Source: Tubulanus polymorphus (lineage: Eukaryota; Nemertea; Palaeonemertea; Tubulaniformes; Tubulanidae). Taken from it: DNA of 64,000 nt. Below, one piece after another: positions 22,319 through 33,500 of this stretch. The DNA lies in the NCBI RefSeq assembly GCF_964204645.1, contig NC_134033.1, positions 3,655,631 to 3,719,630 on the forward strand, read 5' to 3'. Every line of letters begins with the position of its first letter. The stretch's first letter is position 1. The position numbers and the translations under genes were made by a program. The notes beneath the pieces are model-generated. The model made no database searches. It had not been told where the DNA came from and was given only the letters and a program-made list of their open reading frames with translations.

Positions 22319-23745
22319 TTCAGTTTATTGCTCCAAAATTAATACTTAATGCACAGAGCACAGAGTAGTTTACAAAATAATACCAACAACATAATACACT
22401 TTTAATACAAAAAAAGATACAAGATAGAATATCATGGCTTTAAACATATGATAATAAACCCTTTTTAACAAATATTGCTAAATTACTCAAAGCTTTACCT
22501 TTAGAATTTAAAAGGCGTGCGAATTGGTCTGGTAATCTCCAAAAACGAGGGTGGATGAATTTTAGACGTAGATCCGAAAAATATGTACAATTTAATAGAA
22601 AATGTTTCTCGTCACCAACAACATTAGCTTGGCATTTGACGCAGTATCGATTTTCCCTGGCAACACCCTGGTATCTACCTAACTCTATTGGCAATTTATG
22701 ATTAGAGCATCTAAATCTGCACATTAAGGCAATTCTCGAATCTTGTGGCAAGCTATTAAGGTAATTTTCGTAGCCCCAATCTACTAAATTTGTATGTTGA
22801 GGCACCCGGACTTTCTTTAACTTTACCTTGCCAATTTTGGATATATCGATCTCTAATCCTTTGTTGTATTAAGGTTTTGAACAAATTTACATTTACTACT
22901 GACTGGTCAATCCAAAAATGACCTAAGCCAATAGTTTCTCACAGATTCTGTATATACATAATCCACTGATTTGAGTTACCCCTCAAATGTGATCTATATA
23001 AATAGCGATACATCATAGACGACATATTATTTTCATCATTCACTAGTTTTGCCCAAAAGTTAAGCATACGTATCTTAATAGTAACCTCCAGGGGAAAACG
23101 ACCCAGTTCCCCATATACAAATATACTGGGGGTCGACCTTCTCAACTTTAAAAGATATTTACAAAAAGAGAGATGCACCTTTTCCAATATCCCTAGATTT
23201 TCGTGCCCCCATACTTCAGAACAAAATGATAAAACAGATATGACCATTGGGTCAAATAATTTTAGGGCAACGTCTATATCTAATGAATGCTCCTGTACTT
23301 TCTTAAGAACAAAGAAAGAGGCTTTCGTAGCTTGCTCAGACAAACTCTTGCGACATTTGGCAAATGTCCCGTTATAGGCAAACAGGATGCCCAGGTACTT
23401 AAATCTATCGACAATTTCGATGATTTTATCACCAATGTGGAACTCCGGCGTCCTTCTGGTTTTCCTTTTTTGGAAAATGACCGCTTTAGTTTTTCACAAT
23501 TAATTACTTATTTCCATTGTTTACAATATACAATTAGCTGGTCTATCATACATTGAAGCCCTTCCGGACTGTCAGCCACCATAACCATATCGTCTGCGTA
23601 CATAAAAAAAAATAATCTAAACCATAGCTCAACTTGGCCATCATCGGCAAAAAAAACTTAGTGAAGGGCAATTATTATCCTGTAAATGCTGTTGCAGGTC
23701 GTTTACATATATGGAAAAGAGTACCGGGGACAAATTTTCGCCTTT
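22319..23745 (-). pseudogene. non-LTR retrotransposon remnant (reverse transcriptase, CR1/L2-like)
   Basis: On the minus strand the catalytic FMYADDMVMVADS block is read at about 23574-23612. Downstream come the SFCSEVWGHENLGILEKVH segment (about 23170-23230), GELGRFPLEVTIKIRML (about 23060-23110), and a Cys/His-containing tail (YCVKCQ...GDEKHFLLNC, about 22590-22650), which is common at the ends of these polyproteins. The frames change at least twice and an adenine run near 23605 shifts the frame, so it is dead. The 3' end lies near 22319, abutting a MITE end. Confidence 0.8.
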
Positions 23746-23746
23746 T

Positions 23747-23910
23747 GTGAAATACAGTAGGTTCAGTGCGGTTACAAAATTATCGGGCGGCAATTGTCCG
23801 CCGGTTTAAAAGTAATCCTCTTTACCATGAAATACGGATGGTAAGATCATCGAAGCGCGAAATTGGTGACAAAAGCCACGATTCCGAGGGACGCAGTTTC
23901 TTCTCATGAG
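23747..23910 (-). pseudogene. broken copy of S-formylglutathione hydrolase exon 7, intron 6 and part of exon 6
   Basis: The stretch closely follows 31748-31890 of the intact gene: exon 7 from the TAACAAAATT/ CGAAATTATT region to the acceptor, then the short intron (GGATGGTAAGATCATCGAAG against GGATGGTAAAAGATTATCGA), then the edge of exon 6. On the minus strand the exon reads GKEDYF followed by a stop codon, where the real gene has GKEDNFL. Because intron sequence is included, it arose by DNA duplication rather than from an mRNA. The left edge shares GTGAAATACAGTAG with the 92-base repeats in intron 7 of the real gene. Confidence 0.75.
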
Positions 23911-24154
23911 CAATTTTCTCGTTCCCGATGCGTTCGTTGGATGGCTCGCTATATAGCTTAAAAACTGATAAAGATGATTGAAAATTGTAGAAAGCATACA
24001 AAACTACATATAATGATCCTGCAAATTTCAAAAATCCGATCGAATCATGAGCTATTGAATGAGATGAACAATGATTGAAGTATATCTATCGAGAATATGC
24101 TATCAATGCTTATTATATCGTCATTAGCGTGCATCGTTGCAGTAAGCCGATAAC

Positions 24155-24366
<212 letters not shown>

Positions 24367-24427
24367 GTTTCTCGTTTTGGCTGAATTTATTGTGGGATTT
24401 CTCTCGTTGCAGTAAATATTCAAATAA

Positions 24428-24480
24428 GTGACGTCATATATAAAAGGTAATTATCAGCTGGTTCGATCGATATTTTCAGT
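24428..24480 (+). promoter_or_regulatory. candidate core promoter: CRE, TATA box and initiator
   Basis: TGACGTCA (CRE/ATF-type site, about 24430) is followed at once by TATATAAAAGG (TATA box, about 24438-24448). About 30-35 bases on comes TTTTCAGTTCG, an initiator-like TCAGTT. This is the usual spacing. It would drive transcription to the right, where a 111-codon frame starts at 24552. A similar TGACGTATAAAAGGT arrangement occurs near 14315. Confidence 0.35.
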
Positions 24481-24551
24481 TCGTGTCTTTCTGCATTTTA
24501 TACTGTAGAGATATGAACGAAATAGAATAATAGATCCGAAAAAATCCAACG

Positions 24552-24887
24552 ATGCGTACCCCAGCGGGTACCCCAGAAACACGACGCCTGGTAATTGTAA
24601 AAAAGGCTGGCTCAAGTCCATTGACACTGATGGCTGGCTCAATTAAGTCCTGTGAAACTGAAAGTTCAAAAATGCAAAACTCATTCATTTCAATTCATAT
24701 CATCGTCATTTATTGCGTGAAATTTACATTAAATCAATATTGTTCCAAACCGGTCTCATTTTGTAACCCAAATAAAGAATATTCTGAAACTGTGGACCTA
24801 ACTTTTTTTATTTTAGATGACGAATTTTCACAAATAACATCATTATCATTTATTGAGCGGAATGTCCATATTGTTGAATGCTGCTAA
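24552..24887 (+). CDS. unrecognised 111-residue frame downstream of a TATA box
   Basis: The frame begins 75 bases after the predicted start of transcription. It reads MRTPAGTPETRRLVIVKKAG and then becomes rich in hydrophobic and serine residues, ending in VECC. No domain, signal peptide or repeat is recognised. It is kept only because a well-spaced CRE/TATA/initiator lies in front of it. It may equally be the leader of an element or a chance frame. Confidence 0.2.
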   Translation: MRTPAGTPETRRLVIVKKAGSSPLTLMAGSIKSCETESSKMQNSFISIHIIVIYCVKFTLNQYCSKPVSFCNPNKEYSETVDLTFFILDDEFSQITSLSFIERNVHIVECC

Positions 24888-25151
24888 AACTGTCAAAATC
24901 CATCAAATCAGGGACAGATGAAATATGATACAACACGCATCACAAATAGTTTTTAAAAAGGAGAAAAATGACCCAACCATACAGGACAAAAGTACACTAA
25001 CAAAATGGCGGCTAGCAACTGTAAAATGGTTTAGCATGGAAAGGGTTAATTCGGGTAAATCGGTCACATTTTGTAACTAATATTTGAAGCCACGCGGCTC
25101 CTTATCAAATCATATGTTGATGTTTTTTTTTGTTTTTCTTCGCTGTCGGGT
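24888..25151. other. non-coding gap
   Basis: No feature recognised between the 24552 frame and the stop codon of the PAN/laminin-G-like gene. Confidence 0.4.
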
Positions 25152-28100
25152 TCAATAATACCAGACTTCTGCTGCAAGATTATCCAGCACAGCACCCTGA
25201 CTTGAACGAACACGGAACATTGTATGGTCTGCCATCCCCTCGGCGATATCCTTACGCTGACTGTATGATACGCGCGCGTCGTTAACGTACAAATCCCCGT
25301 TAACGCATCTCAACGAAACCCATTTCTTTTTTACCCATGAATACTTATCGATTTTATATATCAGTAATTGTTTAGCTGGGAATTTGACACACTGGATAAA
25401 AGCAAATTGGCGTTGGAATATTAAGTACTTCTTCAAATAAATCATTATCGCGCCGCTGTCAAGGCATGAAAGTGAAATCGAGTAGTTTTTCAAATAAATT
25501 TCATCCGTTACGTCACCGAAATGAAAAGAAAGATCGCGATTCGACGCTACAGTTTGGCTGCCATCGACCCCTTCGACCAGTTCGAGTTTCATGTTGTTTC
25601 GTCTGGCATCACGCGCTGTTATATTGGCTCCCTCTCCGAACACGATTCCGCGTTCAGCGTCAACTTTCTCGAAATCGAAGAAACAACGAAGTTTGCACAA
25701 TTTTGGTTTCACGGTTGCAACAGCTGAAATAAAGGAAAACGTAGATAGTATCGTTCTGAAGACATGCTATGTAAATGTGGTTGGGCGGGCGAGACGTTTG
25801 CTTCCCAGGCTTGTGGGTTCGAATCCTGCTGCATAGTTCGGTAGATTGTTATTTGTCATGTGTGTAATTCTTTTTGTTCAATAGCAGGGGCGGATCTATC
25901 CTGCCGCTGCTACCGCTTGAGCGTTACTCGCGTTTGTAGAATTGCCCTTCTATTTTTTGAGTTCTGGTAGAAGTCATTAAAAAGGACTCATAAAAAGTCC
26001 GAGCTCATAAAAATAAAAAATAAATTCTCGCACGCTCGAATTTATTTTTATTTTCTAATCACTCTCCCCTTCAACCTTTGATCTAGAACAACATATATAC
26101 AATTACTCTAATAATTCCATATATTAAAAGTGTGAGTAAAATGTTAGCATAATAGTTTAGATAAATATAGATTTCGAATAATAAAAAATTTTAAACATAA
26201 AAAGTGTGAGTAAAGTGTGAGTGAAGTGTGAGTAGTGCAAACATAAAAAGTGTGAGAAAAAAGTAACGAGTAATTAACGAGTTGTTAGAATTAAAATCAA
26301 TTTGACTAGAATTGGATAAGAATTATAATAAACCAACTAACTTAGTATCACTCTTAAATCACTCTAGTTAAATGTAAAGAATTAAAATATCATACATGTA
26401 TATGAATAACTTAAGTTTTTTTAATTTGAATTATATAATTTTTCATATTATTCACTTGAGAACGAAAACGTGCAGTTTTAATCAAATCTTTATTAGGAAT
26501 GAAATTTTTAATTGTATAATATTTTTCTAATTCATTTAAATCAATATCTTTGAATTGTAGTATCTGTTCATTCATTTATTAGTCATTTTTTATTAAAATT
26601 GATATTTTCATCAACTCGTTAATTAGTTAATTACTCGTTAGTCTTTATATTTAAAAATTTGATTAATTTACTCGTTATTTACTCGTTAGTTTTTTGTATT
26701 AATATATATAATTATTTCTCTATATTTGGGCTTATTAATTTATATTATTTCACTCACACTTTTATGTTAAAAATTGATTTTAATTCTAACAACTCGTTAA
26801 TTACTCGTTACTTTTTTCTCACACTTTTTATGTTTGCACTTTACTCACACTTTTTATGTTTAAAACTGATTTTTTATTCGAAATCTTTATTTATCTAAAC
26901 TATTATGCTAACATTTTACTCACACTTTTAATATATGGAATTATTAGAGTAATTGTATATATGTTGTTCTAGATCAAAGGTTGAAGGGGAGAGTGAGTAG
27001 AAAATAAAAATAAATTCGAGCGTGCGAGAATTAATCTTTTATTTTTTATGAGCCCGACCGTTTGACCTTTGATCTAGAATGACATATATACAATTACTAA
27101 TTTGAATAATCGAAACTGGTTAACTTATTAATTTATTATCATTATCTTATTTAACAGGTCGAAATGCAATATATGTTTTGCTGTTGCATAGAAGTATAGA
27201 TTTGATGCCCCAAATGCTTAGATTTCATGTCAGATTCCTAGATATTCAAAATTATCTACGATAACGATAAGGTGCCCTTCGCCACAGCTGAGCAGTACTC
27301 ATAAACCTAGGTGCGTCCCTGCAGTCTATATTGCTATATTGCTATATATTCTATATTGCTATATTGCTAGTCTATATTGCTAGTCTATATTGCTAGTCTA
27401 TATTGCTAGTCTATATTGCTATATTGCTATATTTTCTAGTGGAAATGGGTTTGCATTATGGGCAAAGGACTTACCTGTTGTCATAGCCGTGGAACTACTG
27501 CTGCTGCTGCTGGTGCTGCTGCTGGTGCTGCTTCTGCTGCTGGTGGTGGCGGTGGTTGGTCCATCATTACTCTTCTGAAACGAACACGAATAATGAGGAA
27601 TGATCAAGGAAATCATTGCGCGCATTCGCCTCAGAAACATGAGCGCAATACTGTGGTTCTCAAGGAACCAAATTGAAATTTGCAATGATACAATTAAAAC
27701 CCGCAATTCTAAAAATTAAACACACAATTTTTTTAATCGAATCAAAAATGCATTTTTCTGTTTTTGATTTTTTGGAATTGATAAATACATTTTAATCGCT
27801 TTTAATCTTTTGATTCCTATATAACGGACTCCTATTATTCAGGTTTAATTCATTTCAAGTTTGCAAAATAGTAATTTAATGAACCTACCTTGTAGTACTT
27901 GGTTTTGCCGTTCGCGGTGCTGCACGCGTTGTCAGCGTTGACGTCATACAGGTAACAATGCCCTCCGTCGAACGACATCGCCGAACATTTCTGATCGTTC
28001 ATACAATCAGCTCCGCACTCGACGACGCTGCGAACGTTTCTGTTTGCGATCACGCGGTTTATTTTCGCCCAGTTTTCTGGGTTTTTCTCGCCGCGTTTGT

Positions 28101-28215
28101 CGCCTCCCGAACATTCTGGCAGTCGAGTGAATTGTTGAAAGCGGAACTCGGCGAAAACCTCATCGGCGACGACGAGACAGAAAACACCGACCAGTAAAAT
28201 GTTGATCGCGTTCAT
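25152..28215 (-). CDS. secreted protein: PAN/apple domain, Ser/Thr linker, laminin-G-like domain
   Basis: Three exons join cleanly at GT-AG sites: 28215-27889, 27574-27475 and 25723-25152 (phases 0 and 1), for 332 residues. The start chosen (MNAINILLVGVFCLVVADEV) gives a good signal peptide; an in-frame ATG further upstream would add about 22 residues and hide it. Exon 1 encodes a PAN/apple-type module with the cysteines of VECGADCMNDQKCSAMSF and HCYLYD. Exon 2 is a short linker of almost only Ser and Thr, built from CAG/CTG-type triplets and probably O-glycosylated. Exon 3 resembles a concanavalin/laminin-G-like beta-sandwich (FDFEKVDAERGIVFGEGA to LDNLAAEVWYY). Such combinations are common among invertebrate secreted carbohydrate- or matrix-binding proteins. 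The exact role is unknown. Intron 2 holds a 1-kb inverted-repeat element. Confidence 0.8.
25775..25850 (+). repeat. tRNA-like sequence, probably a SINE head
   Basis: CTATGT near the start pairs with GCATAG at the end, and GTGGGTTCGAATCCTGC contains a B-box. The anticodon arm is not convincing. Just upstream of exon 3 of the PAN-domain gene, inside intron 2. Confidence 0.35.
26006..27050. mobile_element. AT-rich element with ~280-base inverted arms
   Basis: The left arm (26006-26290) and right arm (26765-27050) are inverted copies. Shared words include AATTCTCGCACGCTCGAATT at the outside, TTCAACCTTTGATCTAGAAC, and repeated AAAGTGTGAGTAAA units further in. The centre is AT-rich and contains a 54-codon minus-strand frame (26411-26575). 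It lies within intron 2 of the PAN-domain gene. No transposase is visible, so it is either non-autonomous or a deletion product of a larger AT-rich element. Confidence 0.65.
26411..26575 (-). CDS. 54-residue frame inside the inverted-repeat element
   Basis: Begins MNEQILQFKDIDLNELEKYY and ends in a lysine-rich tail. It is charged, without signal peptide or cysteines. It fills most of the space between the two arms. No family is recognised. It could be a remnant of the element's original gene content. Confidence 0.3.
   Translation of the reverse strand: MNEQILQFKDIDLNELEKYYTIKNFIPNKDLIKTARFRSQVNNMKNYIIQIKKT
27310..27430 (+). repeat. TATATTGCTAGTC short tandem repeat
   Basis: About eight copies of a 9- to 15-base unit, TATATTGCTAGTC / TATATTGC, in intron 2 of the PAN-domain gene just downstream of exon 2. 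Confidence 0.85.
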
Positions 28216-28299
28216 GATCGTGTAATGTTGAATGTGGCGGATGACACCAAATACTGATAGCAACAAAAAATCTAGGCCCACCCCTTGATTAATGTACCG

Positions 28300-29540
28300 A
28301 TTTCGTCAGATACGCATTGAAATCTTATTGGCTCTTTTGATTAAAATCAGTTCCATATTTCAACACTACCCGAATGTATCTCTAGAGTAGATGAAACATG
28401 CTACATGTCTAAATCTGATTGGTCCAACAACGCCTCTTCATAGCTCGTGTTGTTCAAATTTCTAAAATCCGATTGCCTGAATTTATCCCCTGTGAACTAA
28501 ATCGTTTAGTATTATCAAAACTTGAAATGAAAACATTTTTACTAAAATAGAAAACGTGACAAAGAAAATACCGGACCTAAACAATGAAAACTATAAAAAT
28601 AAGCCTCTTTCTTAAATGATTAAACACGCGTTTCGTACTATCAACAACTTCAAACGAAAGCGGCACCCGCAAAGAATATTCATCGATTCTTTTCTAAACA
28701 GGATTTCCTTGCTGTTCAACTCGGTGAAACTTGCAAAACGGAACAGACGGATTCTGAATTGAAAGATAGAGCTTTCAGTATGAATCGAGTTGATCGGGTT
28801 CGACGTCTGTGAAGAAGGTGGTTTTTCTCGTCCTCACAATATTTCCCCCGCAGTCAAAACATTAGTCTGAATCGAACCATGGACTCTAAAACGTTTTAAT
28901 ACCCAGTCCATGAATGAGCAATGCGAATGTAGAGAACTGATTACGAATTAACTTTTGTTTCGTTACAATGATTCCAGTGTTTGAAGCTGGTAAGTATTGC
29001 CCTGTAGCCAAAACCAATCATCTAACGATGGGATACTCATTGAGATAATTGGTCGTAGCCAAAACATTACCAAATCAACAAACATTGTATGCATGTATTA
29101 ATAGAGGATTCGATGGATTGATTTTTTTTCTGTATAGACAAGCATCGTGCGATGACCCCGTGCTAAACACCTCTCAGGCCCGTAGCTTGCTATGTCTTTG
29201 AGTTTGATTTTAAATCAAGTAGAACTTTTTTGTTGAAAGCGGAACTTTTTTAAAACGCTCACGCAAATTTCGGGTCGTGTAGGAAATTTTAGAAAATTAG
29301 ATGCAATTTCACCGCGACTTTAAGCATATTTAGAGTGAAAATGTTGCTTCTTTTTCATAAAATCTAGCCACTTAATCAACCAAGTTTGGAAGCATGTGAA
29401 TATTTCGAACAAACATTTATGAAAAAATGTTACCAATGAGCGAATCTTTTGATTTTGAAGCTCAATTATTTTAGGGTCGGCATCTGGTTGGAACTTCGTC
29501 AGTGGTTCGTTCTTTTCACGCGCTAAGTTTTTTTTGTCGT
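28300..29540. other. intergenic, no supported gene
   Basis: Upstream flank of the PAN-domain gene. I see no coding exon, RNA gene or clear repeat here. The promoter of that gene should lie near 28220-28400 but no TATA box stands out. Confidence 0.4.
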
Positions 29541-29546
29541 CTGCTA

Positions 29547-29743
29547 GTTTGTTTGTTTGTTTGTTTGGCTTTACGTCGCTTGGATCTTGGATTCCCAAGA
29601 CTAGTCCTAATGGATTATTCATTTAACTTCACGACGGGACGGGCTTTGAAGTGTTTCCCGCACACAGCAGTACTCCGAGAACCCACTTGTCACTCGGTAC
29701 TGGATAGTGCAGCACGCCTTATCCCACTGAGCTACTGAGGCCG
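29547..29743 (-). mobile_element. tRNA-derived SINE
   Basis: On the minus strand the head reads GCCTCAGTAGCTCAGTGGGA, whose TAGCTCAGTGG matches an A-box, with a B-box-like GTGGGTTCTCGGAGT about 60 bases on. The body ends with CCAAGCGACGTAAAGCC and an (AAAC)n tail (29547-29567). Head, body and short-repeat tail are all in the right order for a SINE. Confidence 0.65.
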
Positions 29744-29986
29744 TATTTCTACTAAGCCCGTGTGATTCCGACTGGTCGAGTCGGCGGGTCAATCCAAATC
29801 TGATGCGAAATTAAAATAGAATCAATAAAACCGTACATATTTCTTACAGAAAATCAGATTATTAATAATTTAATACGGTGATGTTTTCACTAGTAGCACA
29901 TATCAATTTATGGAGACTTACAATAAAAAATTCATTTAACATGATTCGATTTTATTCGAGACGCAATTGAGACGGTAAGATTCGCG

Positions 29987-30260
29987 TTAACCCTTTCCGT
30001 GCGTCTGCACCGCAGTACGGTGCATACATCGGTGACTAAGCTACTACATCGCACTGCGGCATATTGGTTTACTAATTAGTGTTCCTTCTATTGAAAGATG
30101 GCAGCACCTGTCAAACACAGTTAAATACTAGTAACTAATAATACACCGCACAACGGTGTAGACGTACTGTAGCAGGATGCCTGTTAGACAACACACTGGG
30201 GCCGAATTCTTTTTGATTTTGAATTATCTCCACCCTTTTAGGGTATTGTTTAGTCTGACA
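29987..30260. mobile_element. piggyBac-type MITE copy (right end degraded)
   Basis: Starts with TTAA-CCCTTTCCGTGC and contains the ACCGCAGTACGGTGCAT and ATTGAAAGATGGCAGCACCT blocks shared with other copies at 21795-22318 and 31353-31653. Confidence 0.6.
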
Positions 30261-30536
30261 TTTTTGGTTGGGCCAAATTCGACCTGTCGACCAGGAACGC
30301 ACCAATTTCGGCGCCAGTCTGAACCAACGTTTAGCCCGGGTCTGCAACAGGCCAAATTTGACCTGGCCAAAAACATTCGTTTGATCGCGACTTTCGTAAC
30401 CGTCGTTATACCAAACTACCAGATGTTATTTTGCAACGCGTGAGTTCATTCGAAAAGTCTATTCAGTTGCGCTCAGCGGTGAATCCTCGAATCAAATATT
30501 TGACGGGGGTTCGGGTCGGCCTTCTTCGAGACGGTT

Positions 30537-33500
30537 TTAAGCGTTCAGCACTCTCGCGTGATGACTTACGTGTTCTTCCATAAACGTTGCGATAAAAAAG
30601 TAACTGTGATCGTAGCCCTGAAAATGGAATCATTTTTTAAGACTGGTGATCTCTTACTGCGGTGAACTTTACACTCTCTTTACATTCTACCTCGCGCTAG
30701 TGTCAAATACCGAGTAGGAGTTTGTGAAATACAGTAGACTCTGTCTCTTACTGCGGTAAAGTTGAGACTGGTAAAATTCTACCCCGAGTCGGTGTCAAAT
30801 ACTGAGTAAGAGTTTGTGAAATACAGTAGACTCTGTCTCTTACTGCGGTAAAGTTGAGACTGGTAAAATTCTACCCCGAGTTGGTGTCAAATTCTGAGTA
30901 AGAGTTTGTGAAATAGAGTAGACTCTGTCTCTTACTGCGGTAAAGTTGAGACCGGTCAAATTCTACCCAAGTTGGTGTCAAATTCTGAGTAAGAGTTTGT
31001 GAAATACAGTAGACTCTGTCTCTTACTGCGGTAAAGTTGAGACTGGTAAAATTCTACCCCGAGTTGTTGTCAAATTCTGAGTAAGAGTTTGTGAAATACA
31101 GTAGACTCTGTCTCTTACTGCGGTAAAGTTGAGACTGGTAAAATTCTACCCCGAGTTGGTGTTAAATACTGAGTAAGAGTTTCTGAAATACAGGGCTCGG
31201 TTTCACAAAAAAGTTTAACTTTTAACATTTTTAGTGCAATTGCCATTGGTTACTTCATGTTTTCAGTGAGGACAACAATTCGAACTTACCTGATTTCAGC
31301 TTTAAAACTTTTTCATGAAACCGACCCAGCAGAATATGTTCCTAACTCAGTTTTAACCCTTTCAGTGCTGACTAATAAATTAATACCCTATTAGTGCTGG
31401 AGATAATTTGAAAATTTTAAAAAATTCCACACTTGCGTGTTGAATAACGGGAATACCACTATAGTGCGTCTACACCGCGGCGCGGTGTATCATTAGTTAC
31501 TGGTATTTCACTATGTTTGACAGGTGCTGCCATCTTTTAATAGAGATAAAATCTAATTACTAATTACATCAATACACCGCAGTGCGGTGGACTAGCAAAA
31601 TACATCACCGATTCGTACACCGCACTGCGGAGTAGACGCACTGAAAGGGTTAAGTTGTATCAGGTTGAGTCGAGGGAATAAAACGCTTTTTTTATGAACT
31701 CACCTCTTCCATCTTAAGAATAACGGGGGCTTTCGCCTCTGCACAGGCGGCTACGAAATTATTGGGCAACAATTGTCCGCCGGTCAAAAAGTTGTCCTCT
31801 TTACCCTGAAATTACGGATGGTAAAAGATTATCGAAGCGCGACGTCGGCGACGAACGCCGCGATTGCGACGGGCGCCGTTTTTTACCTGTGACACGAGCA
31901 CGTCAAACGGCAGTCCGCCGTATTTCTTCACGAGACACGAGGCGTCATACTCCTGAAAATAGAAAACATCACGACGAAATCTGAATCATTCGATCATCAT
32001 AACTTCCAATTCCTGCAAAGTATATCATTATGAATGGTGTATAAACTTAAAGAGATTTTAAGCCCTAGTAAGAACCAAAATGAGTTTAGACGGGTCTCTA
32101 GTTGTTAGATTGGTTATAGAACCAAGATGAGCGTAGACTGGTCTTAAGTTGTTAGATTGTCTATAGAACCAAAATGAGCTTAGACTGGTCTTAAGTTGTT
32201 AGATTGTCTACAGAACCAAAATGAGTTTAGACGGGTCTCTAGTTGTTAGATTGGTTATAGAACCAAGATGAGCGTAGACTGGTCTTAAGTTGTTAGATTG
32301 TCTATAGAACCAAAATGAGCTTAGACTGGTCTTAAGTTGTTAGATTGTCTATAGAACCAAAATGAGCTTAGACTGGTCTTAAGTTGTTAGATTGTCTATA
32401 GAACCAAAATGAGCTTAGACTGGTCTTAAGTTGTTAGATTGGTTATAGAACCAAAATGAGCTTAGACTGGTCTTAAGTTGTTAGATTGTCTATAGAACCA
32501 AAATGAGCTTAGACTGGTCTTAAGTTGTTAGATTGTCTATAGAACCAAAATGAGCTTAGACTGGTCTTAAGTAGCTTAGATTGGTTATAGAACCAAAATG
32601 AGCTTAGACTGATCTTAAGTTGTTAGATTGTCTATAGAACCTAACTCAGCTGGGACCAGTCTTAAGTCGTAGTTAATTGGTTATAGAACCGAAGTGAGCT
32701 TGCTAAGACTGCTTTTAGGGCATATGCCATCAAAATTTCACATGACCAGATTCAGAAAAGCTTCCAATAGGATAAAAGACCCGATGAAATGTCTAGTGAA
32801 ATGACTGCGAACTTTTGTCAGAGATCATGTCAGAAACGCGCACCAGCTTACATGCAGGTAATAACAGTGAACACATGCCGAAATTGCCGATTTAAAAGCG
32901 GTAATGACTGAACTATAATTCAAACCAGTTGCATATTCGATATTTGTGAATACATCAAATTTGAAAATACATTTTACACAGGATTCTATTTTTATGGCAT
33001 ATGCCCTTTAAAGGAATCAAGGAGTCGTAGGGACACTACGTATTATCTAGAACTTTCCTTACCTTCCACGCTTCCTTGTTATCTCCGAGGTAGCCGGCGA
33101 ACGCCTTCAGGCCCCACGGGCACTCGGTCGGGTTACAGATCGGCGCGAATGCCGACACCGAATTGTATTTGCCCGGATTTTTCAGCGCGCAAATCAACGC
33201 GCCGTGACCGCCCATGCTAGAAAATAGAATTTCACTAGGATTTAGAAATTCGATTTTTCGGCGTAAACTAGGCCTATAACTTTAATCGACGGTCAACTTT
33301 TTTCTTCAAATGATAATATCGTAACTATTACCAGTATTTCATATACAAACTATAAAGATTTCAGTGATACAAATGAATTCATAGTCAGAAGTCTCTCACC
33401 TGTGGCCGAATATCGACTGTTTGCCGATTGCAACGGGAAAATTTTCATTGATCAAAGCCGGTAACTAGAAAATAAGAACAAGATGATGATGTTGAATAAA

